Assembly (NCBI GenBank): GCA_955652255.1
Contig: CATPAW010000091.1
Span: 1-5,188 of the forward strand
Length of the DNA stretch: 5,188 bases
Reading direction: 5' to 3'
DNA from: an uncultured Chthoniobacterales bacterium
GTDB taxonomy: Bacteria > Verrucomicrobiota > Verrucomicrobiia > Chthoniobacterales > UBA10450
Shown here: positions 4,917-5,188 of the stretch, piece after piece
How positions within the stretch are numbered: the stretch's first letter is position 1
How the letters are laid out: every line of letters starts with the position of its first letter
Notes under the pieces: generated by a model
Database searches by the model: none
What the model saw: the letters and a program-made list of their open reading frames with translations, nothing else
Told to the model about the DNA's origin: nothing
Translations under genes and position numbers: made by a program

Positions 4917-5188
4917 TTACGAGCTGGCGCTGGAGTAATGCCTCAGGGCAAAACGCCAGAAAACGCGCGACAACCAGAAGACGATCGTGGACGCGATGAC
5001 CAATTGCAGCATCAATCGGCCCGGTTGTCCGAGTGATTTGATGAGTAACCGAGCTGGAATATTTGCGACGATGACAACGGGAATAATCCAACCGAAAACG
5101 AACCGAAAAAGCCTCGGATAAATTACGTCCGGATAGCGGGCGATGTTAAGAAAGTTGAAGTAGCCGTAAACGAGCCCTTGCGCGCGCA
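4917..5188 (-). CDS. ABC-2 family exporter permease, C-terminal fragment
   Basis: The last 89 codons are present, ending with TAA at 4917-4919; the start lies beyond the right edge. The fragment reads GLVYGYFNFLNIARYPDVIY, then a membrane helix around FVFGWIIPVVIVANIPARLL, a short loop and a last helix around QLVIASTIVFWLSRVFW, ending ALRHYSSASS. The RYP.vIYP segment, the IP....ANIPA helix and the terminal RHYSSAS are the pattern of the ABC-2 family transporter permeases (the DUF990-like group), which pair with a separate ATPase in multidrug-type export. The partner ATPase and sister permease are likely to be upstream, outside the window. It is on the same strand as the DksA-like operon but 126 bases away, so it probably belongs to a separate unit. 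Confidence 0.8.
   Translation of the reverse strand, partial: RAQGLVYGYFNFLNIARYPDVIYPRLFRFVFGWIIPVVIVANIPARLLIKSLGQPGRLMLQLVIASTIVFWLSRVFWRFALRHYSSASS

Noticed and set aside
4891..5091. 66-codon minus-strand open frame beginning within the permease
   Set aside because: Different frame from the ABC-2 permease, whose membrane helices and RHYSSASS end are convincing; the other frame is a shadow.

Overview
The window carries two gene blocks pointing at each other. The gene content, protein sub-family features and dispersed-repeat style suggest a free-living Verrucomicrobiota bacterium, perhaps a soil Chthoniobacterales type. This is inferred from protein similarity recalled from memory, not from a search. 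Base composition looks moderately GC-rich and even throughout, and no block looks recently imported.

Left block, plus strand (1-3538): six genes packed with almost no space. In order they are the tail of a CPBP-family membrane protease-like protein, thiL (thiamine-monophosphate kinase), tsaE and tsaB (two partners in making the tRNA modification t6A), alr (alanine racemase, for cell-wall D-alanine) and a small RelE/ParE-like protein with no visible antitoxin. Three junctions are 4-base ATGA overlaps, one is a 23-base overlap, and the last gene starts at or within six bases of the alr stop. This reads as one translationally coupled housekeeping operon. Two short repeats lie inside coding sequence near gene ends: a 7-base tandem repeat at the thiL/tsaE junction and a perfect inverted repeat in the tsaE tail.

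Middle (3539-3660): a convergent intergenic gap holding a perfect 8-bp hairpin, a second repeat-like hairpin motif, and a long stem-loop touching the rpsR stop codon that probably serves as a terminator.

Right block, minus strand (4790 down to 3661): a TraR/DksA-family regulator, then rpmG (bL33, 57 aa) and rpsR (bS18), spaced by only a few bases. All three are cysteine-poor: the DksA-like zinc finger keeps two of four cysteines, bL33 keeps one of the usual four, and bS18 has none. Zinc-free versions of these families are known members of zinc-starvation (Zur) regulons, so this could be a zinc-sparing operon. It could equally be the ordinary sole copy of these genes in this lineage. The leader has hairpins, a 10-base palindrome and an 8-base match to one half of the proteobacterial Zur box.

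Far right (4917-5188, minus strand): the C-terminal 89 residues of an ABC-2 family exporter permease, whose start lies beyond the window. No RNA genes, CRISPR arrays, insertion sequences or attachment sites were seen.
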